DNA from: Candidatus Equicola faecalis
Lineage (GTDB): Bacteria > Bacteroidota > Bacteroidia > Bacteroidales > Bacteroidaceae
DNA: 64,000 nucleotides
Assembly (NCBI GenBank): GCA_018065185.1
Contig: JAGHTU010000034.1
Location: 1 to 64,000 of the forward strand
Direction: 5' to 3'
This document shows, one piece after another, positions 18,177 through 25,548 of the stretch. The notes beneath the pieces were generated by a model. The model ran no database searches, was not told the origin of the DNA, and worked only from the letters and a program-made list of their open reading frames with translations. The translations under genes and the position numbers were made by a program. The number at the start of each line of letters is the position of its first letter. The stretch's first letter is position 1.

Positions 18177-18465
18177 TCTCTTTATTATGTTGGTCCTTAA
18201 TCTTTTCGACAACTTCCTTAGGCAGAGAGTCGAAATTGCGAGCGGCAATTCTCATACTTGCAACTTCTGGTGTCACATTGCGAAATGGACGGGTAATAGT
18301 CTTGATTGGGAATACGCCACTAACTATTTTATCTGTATCAACATGAAAGTTTTCTTTAACAACTACCTTCGAGTACACTTTCTCGAAAGCAACCATTTCA
18401 TCTTCATTTCTTGGAGGCAAACAGCCCGATGTGCTTAAAATCTTGTCAATAATGCATTCTTTCAT
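18169..18465 (-). CDS. Small unknown protein between sigma-like and protease genes
   Basis: A 98-aa protein without a recognised domain. It is rich in Val and Lys, has a Cys-Pro-Pro near residue 15, and ends in a charged tail (KEND) whose stop overlaps the protease start. It starts 4 bp after the sigma-like gene. In ImmA/IrrE systems the neighbour is usually the substrate or an anti-factor, so it could be the target cut by the protease or an anti-sigma peptide. Both are inferences from position. Confidence 0.55.
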   Translation of the reverse strand: MKECIIDKILSTSGCLPPRNEDEMVAFEKVYSKVVVKENFHVDTDKIVSGVFPIKTITRPFRNVTPEVASMRIAARNFDSLPKEVVEKIKDQHNKEND

Positions 18466-18469
18466 AATG

Positions 18470-19105
18470 TCAACCCTCTATTTGTTCCTTCGTTCGCCAA
18501 AGACATTGTCTTATACCGTCTTGAGTTATATTGTATCTGGCTCTTAGCTTATTCAGAACATTTCTTGGCACTTTCCGTCCAGGCTTATCATAAATTTTAT
18601 ATGTAAGGTATATGGTTATCTCTTTTTCATTTAATTTTGAGAGTCTATTTTCCAACTCTACTTTCATTCTCTCAAAGGATTCGTCAGATACATATTCATC
18701 CTTGAAAAATTCTCCGATGAACTCTGACGGACTTGTTATGAGTGGTAAGTCTTCTGCTTCAGGGTGGGAACAGTCACCACTTTGGGAAAGCAACGTCAAC
18801 TCATGAACCATAATCCAAAAAATCCAATTCAATATGGCTCTATCAGTATCCTTACATTTTGATTTACTCTTGTTAAAGGTAGGATATTGCCATATTTTTT
18901 GGAATGCGCATTGCACTATTTGATAGGCAATGCTCTCAGGCTTCTTCCATTTATTACAGTGGACTAACGCCATCTGGGCAGCTCGTTCTTCATAACAACT
19001 ACAGAACTTTACAAAAGCATTTCGAGCTTCTTCTATGTTCTTAGCCTTATTCATTGCCACCGCCATCAACAATTGTTCACCATCAATTTGCATAAAAAAC
19101 TTCAT
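18470..19105 (-). CDS. Sigma-70-like protein (ECF type)
   Basis: A 211-aa protein. The N-terminal half (AFVKFCSCYEERAAQMAL, then AFQKIWQYPTF) resembles sigma region 2. The C-terminal half (LNEKEITIYLTYKIYD ... RYNITQDGIRQCLWRTKEQI) looks like sigma region 4 with its helix-turn-helix. A stretch of about 60 residues between them contains acidic and Pro/Ser residues. It heads the operon with a small protein, an ImmA/IrrE protease and an unknown protein. A specialised sigma factor freed or controlled by proteolysis is a reasonable model. Assignment to the sigma family is by pattern and moderately sure. Confidence 0.65.
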   Translation of the reverse strand: MKFFMQIDGEQLLMAVAMNKAKNIEEARNAFVKFCSCYEERAAQMALVHCNKWKKPESIAYQIVQCAFQKIWQYPTFNKSKSKCKDTDRAILNWIFWIMVHELTLLSQSGDCSHPEAEDLPLITSPSEFIGEFFKDEYVSDESFERMKVELENRLSKLNEKEITIYLTYKIYDKPGRKVPRNVLNKLRARYNITQDGIRQCLWRTKEQIEG

Positions 19106-19191
19106 TTAAATACTAAAATCGTGACGAGAGGCTTGAATTGTCACGGTTTTGGCATATGATTGGAACCACATATTAACGTGGTATTAATAAT
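19106..19191. promoter_or_regulatory. Divergent control region with inverted repeats
   Basis: Eighty-six bp separate the sigma-like gene and the HNH-like gene. CGTGAC (19120-19125) pairs with GTCACG (19140-19145), and a second pair, CCAC/GTGG, flanks atattaac near 19167-19182. These could be operators for a regulator acting on both genes. No standard TAnnTTTG box is evident, as might be expected if a special sigma factor reads it. Confidence 0.4.
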
Positions 19192-19467
19192 ATGAAAGTA
19201 AAAAATGTAAACGGTTCAAGTCGTTATGGAGCACCGGCAGGATACACATCCTGGCTCGACTATTGGAACCATCATGCAAGCCATACGGCTTATCGGTGCA
19301 GTGCAACAGATTGCCACCATTGGGGCGAATTGGTTGGAGCTCATGTGCAAAAGGCATATAGCACAGACCAGAAGTGGTACATTGTGCCTCTTTGCAGCGG
19401 TTGCAACCAAAGAACGGACATCTTCGATGTTGACGAAGAACTTGTCCCTGTTCCAAGCAATCTTTAA
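19192..19467 (+). CDS. Small HNH-like zinc protein
   Basis: A 91-aa protein. Cysteines C36 and C41, the G-A-H motif with H51, and C68-x2-C71 in VPLCSGCN form the pattern of a minimal HNH/treble-clef zinc site. HNH nucleases usually have A-H-H-I before L-C-x-x-C-H; here the first His of H-H is an Ala-His and the last His is Asn, so it may bind DNA or RNA without cutting. It is transcribed away from the sigma-like operon and shares its control region. A hairpin follows at 19489-19518. Confidence 0.65.
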   Translation: MKVKNVNGSSRYGAPAGYTSWLDYWNHHASHTAYRCSATDCHHWGELVGAHVQKAYSTDQKWYIVPLCSGCNQRTDIFDVDEELVPVPSNL

Positions 19468-19488
19468 ACAAGTTGGAGGTGAGTGTAT

Positions 19489-19518
19489 CCCCGAAAGAAA
19501 AACAATGGTCTTTCGGGG
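19489..19518 (+). terminator. Hairpin after the HNH-like gene
   Basis: CCCCGAAAGA (19489-19498) pairs perfectly with TCTTTCGGGG (19509-19518) over a 10-nt loop, 22 bp after the stop. There is no T run, so it may work as a weak or Rho-aided terminator. Confidence 0.55.
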
Positions 19519-19613
19519 GACATTCACATCTATACACATTAAGGGTCATACTTGTAATATAATTTCATCAGTCAAGCGGGTCATATTTTTGATCCTTGCA
19601 CTTCAGGCTTCAT

Positions 19614-19643
19614 TGTTAAAATGTTAACTTGTTAAACGTTAAC
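19614..19643. repeat. GTTAA-rich 30-bp repeat, copy 1
   Basis: Four GTTAA units spaced 8-9 bp. Near-identical copies lie at 47550-47578 and 56758-56788. All three are in gaps beside accessory modules. Confidence 0.7.
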
Positions 19644-19666
19644 TTTCCTCTTTCCTCCCGAATGCT

Positions 19667-19739
19667 CCTTCGACCGGCTATCCATCAGTCCAGAAACAGA
19701 CTTTTTGGTTGGCGAGACGATTCCTGAGCCTGCCGAACC
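19667..19739. repeat. Degenerate palindromic repeat (CCTTCGAC / CTGAGCCTG family)
   Basis: CCTTCGACC at 19667-19675 and TTCCTGAGCCTGCCGAACC at 19721-19739 look like the two arms of the widespread bacterial repeat built on ccttcgacaggctcagg. Related pieces occur at 20592-20616, 21045-21070, 21520-21545, 52150-52284 and 58622-58655. Confidence 0.5.
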
Positions 19740-19740
19740 A

Positions 19741-20676
19741 TCATTTTTGCCAGCAAAGCTCCCTAACCCCTAACTTCCCCAATATCTCCTCGACTGTAAA
19801 CGAAGTTCTAAGGACAGTCGTCATCGAATGACCAAGATTCTTCAGGCTGTCGCCAAGGATATATACTGTATCGTCGATTATTCAGAATCTGTCGTGTTCC
19901 TTCTGTGGAAGCTGGATTTTATTGATGGCAGGATACTGCCGATTGTGCTTCTCCAAATCCGTATCAAAGGCCTCATTGAAGCGGGTGTATATGGTACATT
20001 CCACATTGGACTGTCGCTTCGAGAGCAATGTCAATGTACGTTCATCACAATAATTGTCAATCAGGACAATCCTGTTCTTAGCCTCCCTCACAAGAGCCGC
20101 AACATACTCCCAAGCGTCAAAAACGCACCCTGTGGAGAAAATCCGCTCTTCAGGCTGTCGATGCATATCCACCAGAAACTCCACCTGCTGCTTCTGTTCA
20201 CTTAATTGCTGTTGGATGTCCATAAACCTTTCATCCGTACGCTCTTGAAGAGCAATAAGCTGGCGATTGATGGAATAACCACGAAGCAGATGCTCTTTAA
20301 GAACTTTAGTCGCCCATATTCTGAACATTGTGCCTCGTTGCGACATAACCCTATAACCTACAGAAATAATAACGTCAAGGCTATAGATTTTGGTCGGTTT
20401 ATATTTCGACAGAGTATTATGCAAAATTTGCATATTACTATCCTCCATCAGTTCACCTTCATCAAAAACATTCCTGATGTGGCGAGCTATATTTGACTGA
20501 TCCTTTTGGAATAATTCAGCCATTTGCGCCTGCGTAAGCCATACAGTCTCCATATCAGAATCCAAGCGAACCTCTATTCTGACATTCTCATCTGGCTGGT
20601 GCTTCAACTTCGTTCAGCATAAATACCGAACAATCTCCCCAGCCGTTCCTTCCGTTTTCTCTACTTTGTCGTTCAT
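19741..20676 (-). pseudogene. RhuM-like protein broken by two in-frame TGA codons
   Basis: The main open stretch (TTG at 20607 to TGA at 19882) has VWLTQAQMAELF, SNIARHIRNVF, ILHNTLSKY and NRIVLIDNYCDERTLTLLSKR, the layout of RhuM-type virulence/DNA-binding proteins. The natural start is probably the ATG at 20676 (MNDKVEKTEG...GEIVRYL), in the same frame but stopped by TGA at 20616-20614. At the other end, HDRF is followed by TGA where relatives continue with a hydrophobic residue and I-I-D-D. After that TGA the same frame goes on as IIDDTVYILGDSLKNLG to a TGA at 19741. Two nonsense codons with the rest of the frame intact mark a recent pseudogene. Confidence 0.75.
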
Positions 20677-20708
20677 AGTCTAAATTTCAATTATGCGAAA
20701 ATACAACT

Positions 20709-20740
20709 AATTCCCTAAATCCCTAATTCCATAGATCCTA
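20709..20740. repeat. TTCCCTAA-type short repeats, left of the four-helix gene
   Basis: TTCCCTAA, TCCCTAA and similar units are repeated next to the four-helix-bundle gene. A longer array of the same kind lies on its other side at 21308-21368. Confidence 0.6.
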
Positions 20741-20746
20741 TTTCCA

Positions 20747-21304
20747 TCATTTCCCGCGCAAGCGCCCTCTCACCTTACTCGTTATCGTCACCAGAATCTT
20801 CAGGATACGTTCAAGGTCGTGATTCAAAGACAAATATTGGGAATCATCCAAATAACCATTATCGTGCAACAGGTTCAGCCAGTACTCAGTCTCTCGCGCC
20901 TCTTTCAGAGCGATAGATGATTTAGACAAGAAGTCCGCATCACTCTGAGGGTGCTTTGCCTCATTCATATTAGCACCTATCGATGTTCCCGAACGCAATA
21001 CCTGTTTGGATATAATATACTCCTTATATTGACTATCGTCTTCCTCTGTCACGACTCGGCGTAGTCAACAAACGAGTTTGAGACTCTGCTCTCGTTGCTC
21101 CATCGGTTCTGCATCCTCATTGAGGTACTGATACAATCGCGTAATCCTACAGGCAAAGTCATAAGCCAAATCCTCAACCTTAGCCACAGCCTTCTCCTCC
21201 TCCGACATCAAAGGCTTCAGATTCCCTCTTTTCTCCTTAAAGGATTTCGGAACATCCTTCTTCCCCTGCCAACCATTGCTATATGTTTTCTTCTCGTAAA
21301 CCAT
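20747..21304 (-). pseudogene. Four-helix-bundle (23S rRNA intervening-sequence) protein, broken by TGA
   Basis: Two adjacent open stretches share one frame. The first (21304-21065) ends EDLAYDFACRITRLYQYL...VC and then TGA. The second (from 21052) continues with EYIISKQVLRSGTSIGANMNEA, the hallmark of the four-helix-bundle/IVP family, to a normal end at 20747. Joining them through the TGA at 21067-21065 gives a full protein, but with about 20 extra residues around the stop. Those bases (gttgactacgccgagtcgtg) look like a palindromic repeat insertion. Confidence 0.7.
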
Positions 21305-21307
21305 AAT

Positions 21308-21368
21308 TTCCTAATTCCCTTTTTCCCTAAATCCATAGATCCCTGATTCCCTAGTTCCCTAATTCCAC
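21308..21368. repeat. TTCCCTAA-type short repeats, right of the four-helix gene
   Basis: An irregular array with units such as CTAATTCCC, CTAAATCC and CTAGTTCCC. With the array at 20709-20740 it brackets the four-helix-bundle gene in the same orientation. Confidence 0.65.
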
Positions 21369-21393
21369 CTTTCGTTCCAGCTTTCTTCGTGGG

Positions 21394-21585
21394 TCATGCT
21401 TTCAATATGTCTTCATCAGATAGTGGTTCATACCTCCCATCCTTGCACTCCAGAATCAATGTGCCGGATTCCATGCATTCGGTGTTGTGCCAACGGCCCA
21501 CATCGACACTGAAGCCATATACCTGCGGTGAGCCTGCCGAAGGCGAGGGTTTGCTTTCATCTTCGCAAGACTGGGGCTTTTCTCT
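21394..21585 (-). pseudogene. 3' remnant of a WbuC-type cupin gene
   Basis: No start codon is present, but the minus-strand frame ending in TGA at 21394 reads PQVYGFSVDVGRWHNTECME, then LILECKDGRYEPLSDEDIL. This matches the end of WbuC-family cupins (metal-binding proteins found in O-antigen loci), where the W-H of RWHN is part of the cupin motif. Before PQVYG, the residues SPSAGS are encoded by a copy of the palindromic repeat found elsewhere in the window. The N-terminal half is missing. It suggests the glycan locus once extended into this island. Confidence 0.6.
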
Positions 21586-21604
21586 ATAATTTGGAATTTA
21601 TCCA

Positions 21605-22207
21605 CTATAAAATAATAAGGTTTTCGTCATCGTCGATTTGAATGCGATTAGTCGCAACAAAGATTGCCCCATATTGTTTTTTTAGTTGTTTTTGTTCAAT
21701 AGGATCAGTGAATATCAAATCATTGAATGACATCTTCTTTTTTGGCCATGAAATAATGGCGAACAATTGTTCGTTGAAAAGAATTTTATTCTTCTTAAAG
21801 TGGATAATTGTGTTAATCAATTGTTCTTTTGCGTCTTTTCTGAATTCAGTTACATTCTTTCTGTCCTTAATCTCAAGAAAAGCAATCCATCTGTTTCCAC
21901 ATGTAAAATACGGGAAAAAGCAGCCTTCACAATGGACATCATCCGTGTTATCCGCTTTCTTGAACTGATGATCATCGAAGATTGCAATACTTACAGGAAG
22001 GATATTCGGATTTTCAACACATAGGAAATTGACATTAAATGTACGACCTCTTGTATCAGAAACAACTTCGTTTTCTGTTAAAAGTACAGTAACTTTCTTT
22101 TTATTATCTGAATAACGCGAAAGGTCTGCAATCCAAAATTTATCAGCTGATTCCAATATAATCTTAGTCTGAGGATAGCAACCCTTAATCTTCTGCCTTA
22201 GTTTCAT
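21605..22207 (-). CDS. Partner of the AAA ATPase, nuclease-like
   Basis: A 200-aa protein of unknown family. The centre reads HCEGCFFPYFTCGNRWIAFLEIKDRKN: three cysteines (C93, C96, C103) and then E112-x-K114 on a hydrophobic strand, followed by a helix (DAKEQLINTI). An E-x-K on a beta strand after an acidic region suits a PD-(D/E)XK-like nuclease, though the first Asp is not obvious. Its start lies 23 bp inside the ATPase gene, so the two proteins are made together. A two-gene ATPase plus nuclease layout resembles PARIS or Septu defence systems in outline, but it is not either one. Confidence 0.55.
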   Translation of the reverse strand: MKLRQKIKGCYPQTKIILESADKFWIADLSRYSDNKKKVTVLLTENEVVSDTRGRTFNVNFLCVENPNILPVSIAIFDDHQFKKADNTDDVHCEGCFFPYFTCGNRWIAFLEIKDRKNVTEFRKDAKEQLINTIIHFKKNKILFNEQLFAIISWPKKKMSFNDLIFTDPIEQKQLKKQYGAIFVATNRIQIDDDENLIIL

Positions 22208-23471
22208 AGTGTTGCAACAACCTTAAGTATTCAGATGATAGAGCCTTATACGATTTGTTGAGATAGTTATCTTCAAGAAGCCCATCTTCGTCTTGCACTC
22301 TTACCAAACCGCCATTCTGAACTTCATATATAGACACTAAATCAGGTGATATCCATGCCGTATTGGATTGTATTGTTTTTTTTGTTTTTTCAGGCACATC
22401 GTTGCCAACTATGCCACCCATTATGCAATTATTCAAGGCAAATAGGATATAAGGGCTGTGAGTCGTTATTGTGCAACAGTGTTTTCTTTCAGAGGTGCAT
22501 TGATGAAGAATATAGTTAATAAGCTGTATTTGTGCATCAGGAAACAGGTTCTGTTCTGGTTCCTCAATAATATATGTGATTCTGTCCGGCACTGTCAATC
22601 GGGTCATGGCATTCTGATATGATTCATATAGTGTGCGCGCACCTTCATCCATCATGTTCAAACGATTATTGAACTCATCAATTATTCCTTTAATCTCTGA
22701 AACTTTAAAATCCTTCTTAATTGGACGAAGAATATATTTTTCCATCAATGCCTTGCGCATCTTGTTTAACTTTGTATCGTCCTTATATGATGACCGTATA
22801 TCATATTCCCTGAAGTACTGATCTGAATAATATTGCAACATTACGTATAATGGAGTTATTGATTGCAATCCACTTGATGAGTCAGAAAGAGAAATATCGT
22901 ATGTCACACCATTGGAATGGAGAATACGGTCTCTATTCTCACTGCGTTTCTTGTCATAGCAATATTTATAACCCAAAGAAAGAACCTCCGTTTTATTGTC
23001 TGGAGTATAAGCTTCTCTTGCACGCCACCAGTCAAAAAGAAAACTCTTTAAATTAGTTGACTTGAATTCAAATCCATCCAACTCTGGCAACGTAACCATA
23101 TTTCGCTCTGCCGGAATATAGCTGATCTTCTGACGAGTATATTGAGCATCGTCATTAAGTGAAATTTTTAGATTTCCGTTTTCATATTTAAGCTTAATGA
23201 CATCTGTATCATATTCTATGTAACTGTCAGGGACGAAATAACCATACATCTTATGAAATTTCTCTATCAATATTCTGAAGGCCTCACCATCGCCAATTAT
23301 CTCAGAATCCAACGTGGTAGCGACTTCCTTCTCAATCCATTCACAGGTGCTCATCACCTTTGCGATAGTGCTCTTGCCACTGCTTTGCGGTCCAATGATG
23401 AAATTGAACCTGCAAAGTTCCACATCTATGCTTTTAATAGGACCTACATTTTTAATTATCAAATGCCTCAT
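22185..23471 (-). CDS. AAA family (OLD/SMC-like) ATPase
   Basis: A 428-aa ABC-type ATPase without a coiled-coil arm of full SMC size. The Walker A is GPQSSGKST (residues 27-35), preceded by the strand RFNFIIG. The ABC signature region is SDSSSGLQSITPLY, the Walker B is YIIEEPEQNLFP, and the H-switch is TTHSPYILFALNN. These place it in the AAA_15/AAA_21 group common in defence systems. The next gene overlaps it by 23 bp. A -7 box lies at 23517-23524. The island position and its partner suggest an anti-phage role. Confidence 0.8.
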   Translation of the reverse strand: MRHLIIKNVGPIKSIDVELCRFNFIIGPQSSGKSTIAKVMSTCEWIEKEVATTLDSEIIGDGEAFRILIEKFHKMYGYFVPDSYIEYDTDVIKLKYENGNLKISLNDDAQYTRQKISYIPAERNMVTLPELDGFEFKSTNLKSFLFDWWRAREAYTPDNKTEVLSLGYKYCYDKKRSENRDRILHSNGVTYDISLSDSSSGLQSITPLYVMLQYYSDQYFREYDIRSSYKDDTKLNKMRKALMEKYILRPIKKDFKVSEIKGIIDEFNNRLNMMDEGARTLYESYQNAMTRLTVPDRITYIIEEPEQNLFPDAQIQLINYILHQCTSERKHCCTITTHSPYILFALNNCIMGGIVGNDVPEKTKKTIQSNTAWISPDLVSIYEVQNGGLVRVQDEDGLLEDNYLNKSYKALSSEYLRLLQHYETKAED

Positions 23472-23516
23472 ATTGATGTTTGATTACTATCTTTAGTTTG
23501 ACAACATTTCAGCCTA

Positions 23517-23524
23517 CAAAGTTA
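23517..23524 (-). promoter_or_regulatory. -7 box within a hairpin, upstream of the AAA ATPase
   Basis: The minus strand has TAACTTTG, which forms the loop and part of the stem of the hairpin AGCCTA/TAGGCT (23511-23528). A second hairpin, TTTCCCG/CGGGAAA (23530-23549), is next to it. The box precedes the ATPase ATG by 46 nt. I see no clear -33 box, so control by a bound protein or by structure is possible. Confidence 0.4.
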
Positions 23525-23653
23525 GGCTTTTTCCCGACATGACGGGAAATTCTGCCGAAAAAATTTGGAAGAATAAATATTATTTATTATAGCACCCGCT
23601 TCCATTAACAATTCTTAACCTCGCCCGTTCCCGTCATCGTCATCGTACGCAGG

Positions 23654-24307
23654 TCATATCTCCTCCCCCGCATACTGAATTTTCTTACCTAATACTGTGG
23701 CGAAGATCATTTCTATGTCTTTTATGAAGGAGTAGTGTCTGTAGTAGTAGCAGTTAAGGCGCACTTTGTCGGGATAGATGACGGTGTCGTTATACTCCAC
23801 AGCGATGTCCTGTGCGGGACGGGTGTCTCCGGCAGCCTGCTTTTGAGAAACGTATTCAGCTATCATTTCGTCCTCCAACCGATACTTCAACGTTGCAGGT
23901 CCTGTGATTCCTGGACGGAGTTTCAGCACATCCCTATCATCTCCCTCCAGCTTGTCGGCATATCCAGGGACATCGGGACGTGGGCCTACGAAGCTCATAT
24001 TGCCGATGAGCACGTCCCATAGTTCCGGCAGTTCATCCAGCTTGTAGTGGCGCAACTTCGCCCCTAAAGGGGTGATGCGACTGTCGCCAGACACGCTCAC
24101 CGATGAGCCATTGTGAGCTACTACCATAGTCCTGAACTTATGGCAGGTGAACAGCTTTCCATCCTTGCCCACACGCTTCTGGCAGAAGAACGCAGGTCCT
24201 CCTGGCATTTTGACTTTCACCAGAATTGCCACAATCACCAGTACCGGCCACAGAATCAGCAAGCCAAAGAAACTGGCTAAAATATCAAACAATCGTTTCA
24301 ATATCAT
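23654..24307 (-). CDS. Initiating sugar-phosphate transferase (PglC/WcaJ C-terminal type)
   Basis: A 217-aa monotopic phosphoglycosyl transferase that moves a sugar phosphate onto undecaprenyl phosphate, the first step of repeat-unit assembly. One N-terminal membrane helix (about 10-32) is followed by CHKFRTM, LDELPELWDVLIGNMSFVGP and RPGITG. The length without extra N-terminal helices fits PglC-like enzymes. I chose ATG 24307; the frame also opens at a TTG at 24319. It is the last glycan-locus gene before the accessory island. Confidence 0.92.
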   Translation of the reverse strand: MILKRLFDILASFFGLLILWPVLVIVAILVKVKMPGGPAFFCQKRVGKDGKLFTCHKFRTMVVAHNGSSVSVSGDSRITPLGAKLRHYKLDELPELWDVLIGNMSFVGPRPDVPGYADKLEGDDRDVLKLRPGITGPATLKYRLEDEMIAEYVSQKQAAGDTRPAQDIAVEYNDTVIYPDKVRLNCYYYRHYSFIKDIEMIFATVLGKKIQYAGEEI

Positions 24308-24312
24308 TTCAT

Positions 24313-25488
24313 TCAACAAATCATTACGGATTCAATTTCCCATTTTTTATCAATTTTCCCAAGATAGTAACCCATCTCGCCAAAGATAGCTCTTTTATCG
24401 TCTTTCCGGTAATCGTCATACGCATCAAAGCCACGGAATTTCAGCACCTGTTTCAGTTCCTTCCGATTGAACTTCAATGCTATCAGACGGCCAGCCACTG
24501 TAATCACATCGCCCAAAATCCACTTGGTCTTCACCCCGATTTTTGCATCACAAGGCTCATCAAACTTTCCTTCAGTTGCTAGTTTATAAATCACCCAAGG
24601 TATATCAAAACCTGCTTTCACTGGCGTTGCCAATCCTCCTGTAAAACGTGCGTTCACTTCGATGAATGCAGCCTTACCTGTCTCAGGGTCATAACGGAAA
24701 TCTATTCCACACACACCGTGAAAATCCACAGCATCCAACAACAATTTTGCATACTCTTCCAGCACAGGAGCACTGACTATCTCCCTCTGAGTGGTCGTTC
24801 CGCCTCCATCTGTCTTTGTCACCAATGCATGATAGACCGAGGATTTCCAGAATCCGTCCCAACGCACGCAATCCACACTATAGTCCGTTCCCCCTATCCA
24901 CTCTTGCAACAGCATCTCTGTGTCTCCATCGTGGTCAAACACGTTTCCGTGAGTCTCCTGCATCAGGCCCAACAATTCCTCTTTTGACTTCGGGAAGAAC
25001 ACACCCTTTGCAGAATTGCCGATAACAGTCTTGAACACCACGGGGTAATTCTCAACCTCTTCAACGGATTTGTAAACCTTAGGTATCGGACATCCAGCCT
25101 CAGCTGCCTTATTCGTAGCCCAAGCCTTATTTGATAGATTCAAGAGCAGCTCATCACTCTCGTAAGGGATGATCAACTCTTCAGGAAACTCCTGCCGATG
25201 GCGCATAATCACTACACTCTCATCGTGAGTCGGCATCAGCAACTTCGGCTTCAGTTCTTCAATCTTTTCCTTCAGCACTCTGATGAAAGCCTCTTCCTCT
25301 TCAAATGGATCAGGATAACTGAAACTTCCGGCACAGAACTTCGACACGGAACAGATGTTCCTCTTGCTCGTGTCTGCTGCCCAAACCTTCAACCCTTTTT
25401 CTGTCAAAGATCTTAATATCGTATAACCTACTCTATTCCAGCAGTAAGTAAGTAAGTAAGTAAGTATTACATCGCACTTCTTTTCCAT
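24313..25488 (-). CDS. ATP-grasp ligase with a phase-variable tetranucleotide tract
   Basis: A 391-aa ATP-grasp enzyme of the PylC/carbamoyl-phosphate-synthase-like group, which join a carboxylate to an amine. The domain shows KTVIGNSAKGVFFP, LLQEWIGGTDYSVD and GIDFRYD with IEVNARFTGG. The substrate is unknown; an amino-acid or amide decoration of the glycan is plausible. Near the N-terminus the tract (AGTA)6 at 25443-25466 encodes LTYLLTY, a duplication of the LTY before C-W-N. With six units the start ATG is in frame; loss or gain of one unit would stop translation. Confidence 0.88.
   Translation of the reverse strand: MEKKCDVILTYLLTYCWNRVGYTILRSLTEKGLKVWAADTSKRNICSVSKFCAGSFSYPDPFEEEEAFIRVLKEKIEELKPKLLMPTHDESVVIMRHRQEFPEELIIPYESDELLLNLSNKAWATNKAAEAGCPIPKVYKSVEEVENYPVVFKTVIGNSAKGVFFPKSKEELLGLMQETHGNVFDHDGDTEMLLQEWIGGTDYSVDCVRWDGFWKSSVYHALVTKTDGGGTTTQREIVSAPVLEEYAKLLLDAVDFHGVCGIDFRYDPETGKAAFIEVNARFTGGLATPVKAGFDIPWVIYKLATEGKFDEPCDAKIGVKTKWILGDVITVAGRLIALKFNRKELKQVLKFRGFDAYDDYRKDDKRAIFGEMGYYLGKIDKKWEIESVMIC
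25443..25466. repeat. (AGTA)6 microsatellite within the ATP-grasp gene
   Basis: Six perfect tetranucleotide units, 24 bp, 8-15 codons after the start of the gene. A change by one or two units shifts the frame. Confidence 0.95.
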
Positions 25489-25548
25489 CAGGCTGCCATC
25501 ATTGAAGGTTCAACTTGCAGCCCGAGGGGCCAGTTAACTAATTCAAGT

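Noticed and set aside
19741..20676. TGA read as an amino acid (recoding or selenocysteine)
   Set aside because: Stops at both TGA sites are explained by a repeat insertion and a point change; other genes end in TGA normally, and there is no SECIS-like structure that I can see.
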